This document shows positions 41,284-48,630 of a stretch of DNA of 64,000 nt, in pieces. The number at the start of each line of letters is the position of its first letter. Position 1 is the stretch's first letter. The stretch is from Mycobacterium scrofulaceum (GTDB lineage: Bacteria; Actinomycetota; Actinomycetes; Mycobacteriales; Mycobacteriaceae), in assembly GCF_002086735.1 (NCBI RefSeq), contig NZ_MVIJ01000001.1, positions 186,001 to 250,000 of the forward strand. The letters run 5' to 3'. A program made the translations under genes and the position numbers. The notes beneath the pieces are model-generated. The model was not told the origin of the DNA and ran no database searches. It saw only the letters and a list, made by a program, of their open reading frames with translations.

Positions 41284-42621
41284 CTAGGACGGTTCGGCCG
41301 CCAGGGCGCCGCGCGTCGGGACCCGGACCGCCAGCATGGCCAGCAGCCCGGCGAGCAGCACCAGTGTGATGCCGCCCAGCCCGGCGCGCACGGCGCCGAA
41401 GATGTCGACGAAAACCGAGAACAGCCATGGCGCGACGAAGGCCACCGCCCGCCCGGTCATCGTGTACAGGCCGAACGCGACGCCTTCCCGTCCGTGCTTG
41501 GCCATCTGCAGCAGCAGGGCCCGCGAGGACGACTGCGACGGCCCGATGAACATGCACAGCAGCAGACCGCAGATCCAGAAGGCCACCGAGCCGGAGAGCA
41601 GCATCAGCGTGATCCCCACCACGAGGATGGCGGCCAGCGATCCCACGATGACGGGTTTGGACCCGACCCGGTGATCGACGAAGCCGCCCAGCACCGCACC
41701 CACCGCCGCCACCACGCTGGCCACCGCACCGAAGATGAGCACGTCGCCCTGCGAGATGCCGTACACGTTGACGCCGAGGACGGCGCCGAAAGCGAAGATC
41801 GCCGCCAGCCCGTCGCGGAAAAGCGCGCTGGCGAACAGGAAGTAGACGAGGTTGCGGTCGCGCCGCCATTCGGCGGAGACCTCCGTCCACAGCTTGCGAT
41901 ACCCCCCGAGCATGCTGGTCGGCTCGTGCACCTCGCCCGAGTCGGGGAGCCGGTGCGCGACGAACAGCAGTGGTAGCGCGAAGATCGCCAGCCATGCCGC
42001 CGCGACCAGCATCGCCTCTCGGACGTAGAGGCCGTCGTGCAGAGGCACCCGGAACAATCCGCGCGTCGCGTCCGGCCCGGAGCCCTTGCCGGATATGAAT
42101 CCGGTGTAGACGACAAGCAGGAGCAGAACGCTGCCGACGTAGCCGGCCGCCCAGCCCAGACCGGAAATCCGGCCGGCCGTCTGCGGCGTCGAAAGTTGGC
42201 GCAGCATGGCGTTATACGGGACGCTGGCCAGGTCGCCGCAGGCCGCCGTTGCGCCCATCAGCACCAGCCCCGCCCACAGATAGCCGGGGCGGTCGTGGAT
42301 GAAGAACATCGCGCATGTCAACGCGACGGCCACTGCGGTCAGCACGCTCAGGGCCACCCGTCTGCGATGCGGTGACTCCACCCAGACGCCGACGGCCGGC
42401 GCCAGCAGGGCGACGGTCAAGCCGGCAATGGCCGCGGCGCGCCCCAACCAGCTCGCCGGGGTGGTGCCGCCCGAGATGCCGACCCCCACGCTGCTCGTCA
42501 GGTAGACGGCGAAGACGAAGGTCGCCACGATCGCGTTGAGGCCGGTGGAGCCGCAGTCCCATAGCGCCCACGCCACCACCCGGGATGGCACCGGCGTGAG
42601 TGAACGCGACGGCTGCCTCAT
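41284..42621 (-). CDS. MFS / UMF1-type membrane transporter (Rv2508c-like)
   Basis: This is a 445-residue protein with about 11-12 membrane spans. ALWDCGSTGLNAIVATFVF at the start is the Atg22/UMF1-type opening (WDxG..). ACGDLASVPYNAMLRQL and FIGPSQSSSRALLLQMAKHG are typical later motifs. The substrate is unknown. The ATG at 42619-42621 gives exactly the length I recall for Rv2508c; a longer frame runs into the tandem repeat and is spurious. On the minus strand TAGGCT (42629-42634) lies 7 bases from the ATG and there is no ribosome site, so the mRNA may be leaderless. Confidence 0.85.
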   Translation of the reverse strand: MRQPSRSLTPVPSRVVAWALWDCGSTGLNAIVATFVFAVYLTSSVGVGISGGTTPASWLGRAAAIAGLTVALLAPAVGVWVESPHRRRVALSVLTAVAVALTCAMFFIHDRPGYLWAGLVLMGATAACGDLASVPYNAMLRQLSTPQTAGRISGLGWAAGYVGSVLLLLVVYTGFISGKGSGPDATRGLFRVPLHDGLYVREAMLVAAAWLAIFALPLLFVAHRLPDSGEVHEPTSMLGGYRKLWTEVSAEWRRDRNLVYFLFASALFRDGLAAIFAFGAVLGVNVYGISQGDVLIFGAVASVVAAVGAVLGGFVDHRVGSKPVIVGSLAAILVVGITLMLLSGSVAFWICGLLLCMFIGPSQSSSRALLLQMAKHGREGVAFGLYTMTGRAVAFVAPWLFSVFVDIFGAVRAGLGGITLVLLAGLLAMLAVRVPTRGALAAEPS

Positions 42622-42628
42622 GCCCGGC

Positions 42629-42634
42629 AGCCTA
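42629..42634 (-). promoter_or_regulatory. -10 box of the MFS gene, leaderless type
   Basis: TAGGCT (minus strand) fits TANNNT and sits 7 bases before the ATG, which would place the start of transcription at the start codon. Its first base abuts the tandem-repeat array. Confidence 0.45.
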
Positions 42635-42896
42635 TTTGTTCGGCAGCCGACCCGCCGCGCCCGGCTTCGCCGCGCTCGCGATCGCTGCAATTTGTTCGGC
42701 AGCCGACCCGCCGCGCCCGGCTTCGCCGCGCTCGCGATCGCTGCAATTTGTTCGGCAGCCGACCCGCCGCGCCCGGCTTCGCCGCGCTCGCGATCGCTGC
42801 AATTTGTTCGGCAGCCGACCCGCCGCGCCCGGCTTCGCCGCGCTCGCGATCGCTGCAATTTGTTCGGCAGCCGACCCGCCGCGCCCGGCTTCGCCG
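42635..42896. repeat. 56-bp tandem repeat array (minisatellite/VNTR), 4.7 copies
   Basis: Four identical 56-base units begin at 42635, 42691, 42747 and 42803. A 38-base fifth copy spans 42859-42896. Each unit starts TTTGTTCGGCAGCCGACCCG and ends GCGATCGCTGCAA. Inside each are the palindromes TCGGCAGCCGA and GCGATCGC. The unit is not a multiple of three and no real gene reads through it. The array fills most of the 298-base gap between the divergent MFS gene and cmrA. Identity between copies implies recent expansion or ongoing homogenisation, as in MIRU-VNTR typing loci. Confidence 0.97.
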
Positions 42897-42907
42897 AACC
42901 GGCTGTC

Positions 42908-42913
42908 TACGAT
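42908..42913 (+). promoter_or_regulatory. -10 box of cmrA, leaderless type
   Basis: TACGAT fits TANNNT and lies 6 bases before the ATG at 42920. There is no Shine-Dalgarno sequence, which is the usual picture for a leaderless mycobacterial mRNA. The -35 zone falls within the last, partial repeat copy. Confidence 0.55.
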
Positions 42914-42919
42914 TGGCTC

Positions 42920-43726
42920 ATGCCGATCCCCGCTCCCAGCCCGGACGCGCGCGCCGTCGTGACCGGGGCTTCGCAAAACATCGGTAAAGCTCTGGCCACC
43001 GAACTGGCCGCCCGCGGGCACAGCCTGATCGTCACCGCCCGGCGCGAAGACCTGCTCAACCAGCTGGCCGCCCGGCTGACCGACAAGTACCGCGTCGCGG
43101 TCGACGTGCGGCCCGCCGACCTCGCCGATCCCGGCGAACGGGCCAAACTGTGCGACGAACTGGCCGCCCGCCCGATCTCGATCCTGTGCGCCAACGCGGG
43201 CACCGCGACCTTCGGTCCCGTGGCAACCCTGGACCCCGCGGGCGAGAAGGCCCAGCTCCAGCTGAATGTGCTCGGCGTGCACGACCTTACGTTGGCGGTG
43301 TTGCCGGGCATGGTCGAGCGCAAGGCCGGCGGCATCCTGATTTCCGGTTCGGCCGCGGGCAATTCGCCGATCCCCTACAACGCGACCTATGCGGCCAGCA
43401 AGGCGTTCGCGAACACCTTCAGCGAATCGCTGCGCGGCGAGCTGCGCGGCTCGGGTGTGCACGTCACGCTACTGGCGCCGGGGCCGGTCCGCACCGACCT
43501 CCCCGATGACGCCGAGCGATCGCTCGTCGAACGGCTGGTGCCGGATTTCCTGTGGATCTCCACCGAACACACCGCCCAGCTGTCGCTGGATGCGTTGGCG
43601 CGCAACAAGATGCGGGTCGTTCCGGGCCTGACGTCGAAGGCGATGTCGGTGGCCAGCGGGTATGCGCCGCGCGCCGTCGTCGCGCCCATCGTGGGCAGCT
43701 TCTACAAGAAGCTCGGCGGCAGCTAG
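42920..43726 (+). CDS. cmrA: Mycolate-reductase short-chain dehydrogenase CmrA
   Basis: This is a 268-residue SDR, the same length as Rv2509. The NADPH-binding motif TGASQNIG lies at residues 15-22, NAG near 90, and the catalytic Ser in LISGSAAGNS with Tyr-xxx-Lys as YAASK. CmrA reduces the beta-keto group of newly condensed mycolic acids before export and is required for normal mycolates in corynebacteria and mycobacteria. The extra N-terminal Pro-rich residues are short. The gene converges on the HerA-like ATPase gene with 3 bases between stops. See the adjacent array for an unusual promoter setting. Confidence 0.92.
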   Translation: MPIPAPSPDARAVVTGASQNIGKALATELAARGHSLIVTARREDLLNQLAARLTDKYRVAVDVRPADLADPGERAKLCDELAARPISILCANAGTATFGPVATLDPAGEKAQLQLNVLGVHDLTLAVLPGMVERKAGGILISGSAAGNSPIPYNATYAASKAFANTFSESLRGELRGSGVHVTLLAPGPVRTDLPDDAERSLVERLVPDFLWISTEHTAQLSLDALARNKMRVVPGLTSKAMSVASGYAPRAVVAPIVGSFYKKLGGS

Positions 43727-43729
43727 GCG

Positions 43730-45295
43730 TCACTTCCGGCGGCGACGGCCGGTACCGAAGATGCCTTTCACCGCTTCGCGGACGGCCGTGTTGATGCCGC
43801 TTTTCACAGTGGGGTTGTTCAGCACCTCTTCCCACATCGCGGGACCCTTGGGCTCCGCCGGCTCTGGCATCGGCGGCACCGGCTCGTTCGCGGGGACCGG
43901 CGGGTAACCGGACTTAGCCTCCGGCGGCGAACCGGCTTGCCCGCCCCCGGGGCCGGCCTGCGGCTGCGCCGGTCGCTGAACGGTTTGGCCGTACTTGTCA
44001 TGCAGCGGACTGGCTTTCGCCGCCTTCGAGATCTCGTCGGTGCCGATCGAGGCCATCAACGAGCGCGGCACCCGCATGCGGGTCCAGGCGACGGGCGTGG
44101 GTGCGCCCTTCTCCGACAGCACGGTGACAACGGCCTCCCCGATCCCCAGCGACGTCAGCGCCGATTCCAGGTCGTACACATCGGTTTTCGGGTAGGTGCG
44201 GACGGTCTTGCTCAGCGCCTGCTGATCGTCGGGGGTGAACGCCCGCAGTGCGTGCTGGATCCGGGCGCCCAGCTGGGAGAGCACGTCGTTGGGCACATCG
44301 GTGGGTAGCTGGGTGCAGAAGAACACCCCGACCCCCTTGGAGCGGATCAGCTTGACGGTCTGTTCGACCTGCTCGAGGAAGGCCTTGGATGCGTCGGCGA
44401 ACAACAGGTGCGCCTCGTCGAAAAAGAAGACCAGCTTGGGCTTGTCGACGTCGCCCACCTCTGGCAGCACCGCGAACAGATCGGCCAGCAACCACATCAG
44501 GAAGGTGGAGAAGATCACGGGACGCAACGACTGACCGCTGAACTCCAGCAACGAAATGATTCCGCGACCCTGGTCGTCGGCGCGCAGCAGATCGTTCGGG
44601 TCGAGCTTCGGCTCGCCGAAGAACGTGTCCCCGCCCTCGCCCCCCAGGTTCACCAGCGCCCGCAGGATGACACCCGCCGTCGTCGAGGACACCCCGCCCA
44701 GGTCTTTAAGGTCGGCCTTACCCTCGTCGCTCGTCAGGTGGCTGATGACCCCGCGCAGATCCTCCAGCGTCACCAGCGGCTTATCGTTCTCCTTGGCCCA
44801 GTGGAAGATCAGGCCTAGCGTCGACTCTTGAGTGGCGTTGAGCCCCAGCACCTTCGACAGCAGAACCGGACCGAAGCTGGCGACGGTGGCGCGCACCGGC
44901 ACGCCCACTCCGCCGGTGCCGAGCGACAGGAACTCGACCGGGAATCCGGTCGCCGCCCAGTCGTCGCCCGTGTCCTTGACCCGCGCGGCCGTCTTGTCGC
45001 CGGCCTCCCCCGGGCGGGCCAGACCCGACAGGTCGCCCTTGACGTCGGCCATCATCACCGGAACGCCCGCCGCGCTGAGTTGTTCGGCGATCAGCTGCAG
45101 CGTCTTGGTTTTGCCGGTTCCGGTCGCGCCGGCCACCAGCCCGTGCCGGTTGATCGTGGCGAGCGGAATGCGAATCTGTGCCGTCGGGTCTGCGGCGCCG
45201 TCCACGACGACCGTGCCCAGTTCGAGTGCCCGCCCGTCGACGGCGTACCCGTTGGCGATCCGGCGTGCGGGTGTCTCCGCCGATTCTGTGCTCAT
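43730..45295 (-). CDS. HerA/VirB4-like ATPase, DUF853 (Rv2510c-like)
   Basis: This is a 521-residue P-loop ATPase of the DUF853 helicase-HerA-like group. Walker A is [10 protein letters not shown] near residue 56, and Walker B is [13 protein letters not shown] near 300, followed by the arginine and sensor segment [19 protein letters not shown]. The C-terminal 100 residues are Pro/Gln/Gly-rich and end in a basic GTGRRRRK tail. The family's substrate is unknown; DNA pumping or processing is the usual proposal. I chose ATG 45293-45295 with AGGGGGG upstream. It is divergent from orn. Confidence 0.86.
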   Translation of the reverse strand: MSTESAETPARRIANGYAVDGRALELGTVVVDGAADPTAQIRIPLATINRHGLVAGATGTGKTKTLQLIAEQLSAAGVPVMMADVKGDLSGLARPGEAGDKTAARVKDTGDDWAATGFPVEFLSLGTGGVGVPVRATVASFGPVLLSKVLGLNATQESTLGLIFHWAKENDKPLVTLEDLRGVISHLTSDEGKADLKDLGGVSSTTAGVILRALVNLGGEGGDTFFGEPKLDPNDLLRADDQGRGIISLLEFSGQSLRPVIFSTFLMWLLADLFAVLPEVGDVDKPKLVFFFDEAHLLFADASKAFLEQVEQTVKLIRSKGVGVFFCTQLPTDVPNDVLSQLGARIQHALRAFTPDDQQALSKTVRTYPKTDVYDLESALTSLGIGEAVVTVLSEKGAPTPVAWTRMRVPRSLMASIGTDEISKAAKASPLHDKYGQTVQRPAQPQAGPGGGQAGSPPEAKSGYPPVPANEPVPPMPEPAEPKGPAMWEEVLNNPTVKSGINTAVREAVKGIFGTGRRRRK

Positions 45296-45404
45296 CGTGC
45301 TGCGCCCCCCTGTTCTCCAGTGGTTCGGCGTGCGGTCCGGCAACGCTCACCCTACTTCTCCGGCCGACTTGGGGGCGACGGGCAACGTGCGCGCCACGTG
45401 GGCC

Positions 45405-45410
45405 TAGTCT
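45405..45410 (+). promoter_or_regulatory. -10 box of orn, leaderless type
   Basis: TAGTCT fits TANNNT and lies 7 bases before the GTG start at 45418, with no ribosome site between. The start of transcription should coincide with the start codon. Confidence 0.55.
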
Positions 45411-45417
45411 GAGCGCT

Positions 45418-46065
45418 GTGCGCGACGAGTTGGTGTGGATCGATTGCGAGATGACCGGGCTGGACCTCGGCACGGACAAACTGATCGAGATCGCGGCCCT
45501 GGTCACCGACGCCGATTTGAACATTCTGGGCGACGGCGTCGACGTGGTGATCCACGCCGACGACGCGGCGCTGTCGTCGATGATTGATGTGGTCACCGAA
45601 ATGCATTCGCGTTCAGGGCTGATCGACGAGGTGCGGGCCTCCACCGTCGACCTGGCGACCGCCGAGGCCATGGTGCTCGATTACGTCGGCAAGCACGTCA
45701 AGCAACCCAAGACGGCGCCGCTGGCGGGCAATTCCATCGCCACCGACCGCGCGTTCATCGCCCGCGACATGCCCGCACTCGATTCATTCCTGCACTACCG
45801 GATGATCGATGTGAGCTCGATCAAGGAGCTCTGCCGGCGCTGGTACCCGCGGATTTATTTCGGCCAGCCGGTCAAGGGGCTCGCGCACCGGGCGTTGGCC
45901 GACATCCACGAATCGATCCGCGAGCTGCGGTTTTACCGCCGCACCGCGTTCGTCCCCCCGCCGGGGCCCGCCACCAGCGAGATCGAGGCCGTGGTCGCCG
46001 ACCTGGACGGCGGACCCGGCGCACCCGGGCCAATCGATTCGGTCCCCGAGCCACCGACCGGCTAG
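45418..46065 (+). CDS. orn: Oligoribonuclease Orn
   Basis: This is a 215-residue DEDDh exonuclease that removes mononucleotides from 2-5 nt RNA and finishes pGpG from cyclic-di-GMP turnover. Catalytic residues are visible: [10 protein letters not shown] (Asp and Glu), [11 protein letters not shown] (Asp), and [10 protein letters not shown] (His and Asp). The start is GTG 45418-45420, giving the same length as Rv2511. A Pro/Gly-rich tail of about 25 residues follows the fold. A tRNA-His lies 45 bases downstream. Confidence 0.95.
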   Translation: MRDELVWIDCEMTGLDLGTDKLIEIAALVTDADLNILGDGVDVVIHADDAALSSMIDVVTEMHSRSGLIDEVRASTVDLATAEAMVLDYVGKHVKQPKTAPLAGNSIATDRAFIARDMPALDSFLHYRMIDVSSIKELCRRWYPRIYFGQPVKGLAHRALADIHESIRELRFYRRTAFVPPPGPATSEIEAVVADLDGGPGAPGPIDSVPEPPTG

Positions 46066-46110
46066 TATCGACGTCGCCGCTCGTTGGCCTCGTGGCCGGC
46101 CGGCGGCGAT

Positions 46111-46187
46111 GGTGGCTGTAGTTCAGTTGGTAGAGCACCAGGTTGTGATCCTGGGTGTCGCGGGTTCGAGTCCCGTCAGCCACCCCA
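46111..46187 (+). tRNA. tRNA-His (anticodon GTG)
   Basis: The cloverleaf has acceptor GTGGCTG/CAGCCAC with the extra G-1 (46111) opposite C73 (46184), the histidine identity feature. The anticodon loop is TTGTGAT and the T arm is CGGG-TTCGAGT-CCCG. CCA is encoded at 46185-46187. Confidence 0.97.
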
Positions 46188-46193
46188 ATGGGC

Positions 46194-46213
46194 GGGAGCG
46201 CGGCGCCGCTCCC
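46194..46213. terminator. Hairpin just after tRNA-His
   Basis: GGGAGCG and CGCTCCC form a perfect 7-bp stem with a 6-base loop, starting 7 bases after the tRNA. It is a likely transcription end for the tRNA, though no T-run follows. Confidence 0.4.
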
Positions 46214-46252
46214 CGACCGCCCCGGTCGGTGACGACCACGCAGCGCGATCGC

Positions 46253-46270
46253 TCCCGTCAACCGACGGGA
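46253..46270. terminator. Second hairpin between tRNA-His and ldtB
   Basis: TCCCGTC-AACC-GACGGGA is a perfect 7-bp stem with a tetraloop. It lies 36 bases beyond the ldtB stop on the minus strand, so it may serve that gene. Confidence 0.4.
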
Positions 46271-46306
46271 CGGCGGGCGCGCGGCATCAGGCCGACCGGC
46301 CGCGCG

Positions 46307-47503
46307 TCAGGTGTTGGCGTTGCCGGCCTTCCACTGCGCCCAGGGGATGTTCCAGTCGCCGAGCCCCTCGGTGCCGGGCAGCGTCGGCCCCACGGTGTTG
46401 ATGACTTCGACGATGTCGCCGCTCTTGCTGTGGTCGTAGAACCACTCGGCGTTGCTCGGGCTGACGTTCAGGCACCCGTGGCTGGTGTTGGTGTGCCCCT
46501 GGGCACCGACCGACCACGGCGCGGAGTGCACGAAGACGCCGCTGTAGGACATCTGGGTGGCCCAGTCCACTTCGGTGCGATATCCGTTGGGCGAGTTGAC
46601 CGGAACGCCGTAGGTCGACGAATCCATGATGATGTGCTTGAAGCGGCCGCCGACGATGTAGAAACCGTTGTCCGTCGGCGTGCTGTCCTTGCCCATCGAC
46701 GTGGGCATCGTCTTGACCACCTCACCGTTGACGCGCACGGTCACCGTCTTGGTGGCGTCGTCGGCCGTCGAGATGACCTCGTCGCCAATGGTGAAGTGCG
46801 TCTTGACGTTGTCCTCCCCGAACATCCCGTCACCGAGGTCGACGCCGTAGGTGTTGACGGCCACATCGATGGCCGTCCCCGACTTCCAGAAATGTTCTGG
46901 GCGCCAACGCACTTCGCGGTCGTTGAGCCAGTAGAACGCGCCTTCGACGGGCGGGTTGGTGGTGATCTTGATGGCCTTCTGCGCGGCGGCGCGATCCGCG
47001 ATGTTCTCGTCGAACCGGATCGCCACCGGCTCACCGATCCCGACGACCTCGCCGTCGCCGGGGGCGACGTAGGGCATGGTCAGGTGGGCGGGTGAGCTGG
47101 TCTGGAAGGTCATCTGCCGACTCGCCGCGCCGCCCATGCCCAGCGCCTTCGCGCTCAAGGTGTAGCGCCTGTTGTAGCCGAGTTGCTCGGTGGTCGACCA
47201 GCGCAGTCCGTCGGGACTGAGCTGGCCGCCGATCGACTTGCCGTTCTCGTTGACCATGGTGACCGATGCCAGAACGCCGTCGGCGACGCTGACGGTCACC
47301 GGTGCATCGACGGTGACGCCGACGGCGCCGTCGGTCACCGACGCGGTGAGCTTCGGTACGAGCAGGTCGGCAAACGGGGTGCCCTTGTCGAAAATGACCC
47401 TCGCCGGCGCCGCGGTGTGTCCGCCACCGCAGCCGACGCCCAACACAGCAACCGAAGCGATCGCGGCAGCCAGCCACGATCGTCCTCTGCGCAAAGGCGT
47501 CAT
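46307..47503 (-). CDS. ldtB: L,D-transpeptidase LdtB (LppS, LdtMt2 type)
   Basis: This is a 398-residue exported lipoprotein enzyme that makes 3-3 peptidoglycan cross-links and is the main carbapenem target of this class. The signal ends at a lipobox-like VLGVGC with Cys25; Gly at the -3 position is unusual. Two Ig-like domains (about 50-250) lead to the YkuD domain, with [19 protein letters not shown] holding His342 and nucleophile Cys344. A C-terminal Trp-rich tail ([12 protein letters not shown]) packs on the catalytic domain, as in LdtMt2. It is equivalent to Rv2518c. The M. tuberculosis genes between tRNA-His and lppS are absent. Confidence 0.95.
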   Translation of the reverse strand: MTPLRRGRSWLAAAIASVAVLGVGCGGGHTAAPARVIFDKGTPFADLLVPKLTASVTDGAVGVTVDAPVTVSVADGVLASVTMVNENGKSIGGQLSPDGLRWSTTEQLGYNRRYTLSAKALGMGGAASRQMTFQTSSPAHLTMPYVAPGDGEVVGIGEPVAIRFDENIADRAAAQKAIKITTNPPVEGAFYWLNDREVRWRPEHFWKSGTAIDVAVNTYGVDLGDGMFGEDNVKTHFTIGDEVISTADDATKTVTVRVNGEVVKTMPTSMGKDSTPTDNGFYIVGGRFKHIIMDSSTYGVPVNSPNGYRTEVDWATQMSYSGVFVHSAPWSVGAQGHTNTSHGCLNVSPSNAEWFYDHSKSGDIVEVINTVGPTLPGTEGLGDWNIPWAQWKAGNANT

Positions 47504-47533
47504 CGAGTGACCTTCCAGGAAGCGTGATGTAGA

Positions 47534-47549
47534 TGGTCACCGCTGACCA
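47534..47549. promoter_or_regulatory. Palindrome in the ldtB leader
   Basis: TGGTCACCGCTGACCA is a perfect inverted repeat with 6-base arms and a 4-base centre. It lies between the predicted start of transcription and the ldtB ATG. It may be a repressor site or an RNA hairpin. Confidence 0.35.
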
Positions 47550-47563
47550 GAATCAGTGCAAGC

Positions 47564-47569
47564 ATTGTA
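47564..47569 (-). promoter_or_regulatory. -10 box of ldtB
   Basis: TACAAT on the minus strand matches TANNNT. It predicts a leader of about 54 bases. No convincing -35 was seen. Confidence 0.4.
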
Positions 47570-47656
47570 ATGCGTGTTGTGGCGCTGGAATGCCGACCTT
47601 GACAGGACCGTAATCAGGTGTCATCCCCTTCCTCCGGGGCCGACGGAACGGCGCGT

Positions 47657-48559
47657 TCAGGCCGGTTGGCCGACCCTGTCGCGGTCTTCGGCCTCGACCC
47701 GATCGCGGGTCGAGGCGGCTTCGACACGCGCGAGCTTGACGATGGCCGCCGTCAGCACCAGGACGGCCACCGCCAGGGCGGCCGTCCCGGCGCGGCCCGC
47801 GTCCAGCGTCTCGTCGAGCACGACGACCCCGAGCACGGCCCCCACGACCGGCTGGGCCACCTGCAGCGTGGGCATCGACGCGGTCAGGGGTCCGGCCCGG
47901 AACGCCGCCTGGCTCCACACCACGCCCCCCACCGCGACCAGGACGGCGGCGTACAGCTCCGGGGCTTGCAGCACCGCCCATCCGCCGCCGCCGAGCCGGG
48001 CGACGACCTCCTTGGCGAGCACCGCGAACACGCCCCACAGTGAGCCGGAGACGAGGGCGAACATCACCGCGGCCGCCGGGCCGCCCCAGATTCGGCCCGC
48101 CGCCACGCAGGCAACGAGCACCGGGCCCAGCACGGCGGCCACCACGACCCAGATTCGCAGCGATGCGTAGGCACGCCCGGCCTGCGGATCGCCGACCACG
48201 ACGACCACCGTCACCGCTGCGGTGAGCAGGCTGGCCCACATCCACTCGGTCCCGGTCACCTTGCGGTGGAATAACCGGGCGTTGATCGGCAGCGCGAACA
48301 GCAGCGAAGACATCAGCAGCGCCTGGACCAGCAGCACCGAGCCGTGGCCCAACGCGGCGGCCTGCAACGCGATGCTCGCCGCGAGCAGCAGCGCGCCCGC
48401 CCACCACCGTTTACTGCGCAGCAGGCCGGCGACCAGTTCCACGTTGCCGACCGACCGGTCCTCGATGCAGTGCGCCGCCCGTTGCTGCAGCACGTCGCCG
48501 ATCGCAACGCAGAGCGCGGAACTCAGCGCGAGCGCAATGGCGATCTCCGTCTTGGGCAT
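47657..48559 (-). CDS. DMT-family (EamA-like) membrane transporter
   Basis: This is a 300-residue protein with about nine to ten membrane spans in two related halves, the plan of the drug/metabolite transporter superfamily. GDVLQQRAAHC in the first helix and QVAQPVVGAVLGVVVLDETL near residue 235 match the EamA signature, with a conserved Pro and Glu near the end of each half. A charged tail (VEAASTRDRVEAEDRDRV) ends it. The substrate is unknown. It shares strand with ldtB and lies 72 bases after the end of the MMPL gene. Confidence 0.78.
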   Translation of the reverse strand: MPKTEIAIALALSSALCVAIGDVLQQRAAHCIEDRSVGNVELVAGLLRSKRWWAGALLLAASIALQAAALGHGSVLLVQALLMSSLLFALPINARLFHRKVTGTEWMWASLLTAAVTVVVVVGDPQAGRAYASLRIWVVVAAVLGPVLVACVAAGRIWGGPAAAVMFALVSGSLWGVFAVLAKEVVARLGGGGWAVLQAPELYAAVLVAVGGVVWSQAAFRAGPLTASMPTLQVAQPVVGAVLGVVVLDETLDAGRAGTAALAVAVLVLTAAIVKLARVEAASTRDRVEAEDRDRVGQPA

Positions 48560-48630
48560 GAGCGTTCTCCGTCGATGTCAGACACCGGATTCGAGGCGGA
48601 TACCGTTGGCCGGCAAGCAAAGCCGACGGT

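Noticed and set aside
42635..42896. A CRISPR array or a repeat-protein gene
   Set aside because: The repeats are directly adjacent with no spacers, and the 56-base unit shifts frame each time. No cas genes are in the window.
47599..47604. TTGACA as a plus-strand -35 box
   Set aside because: There is no matching -10 at 16-19 bases and no plus-strand gene follows.
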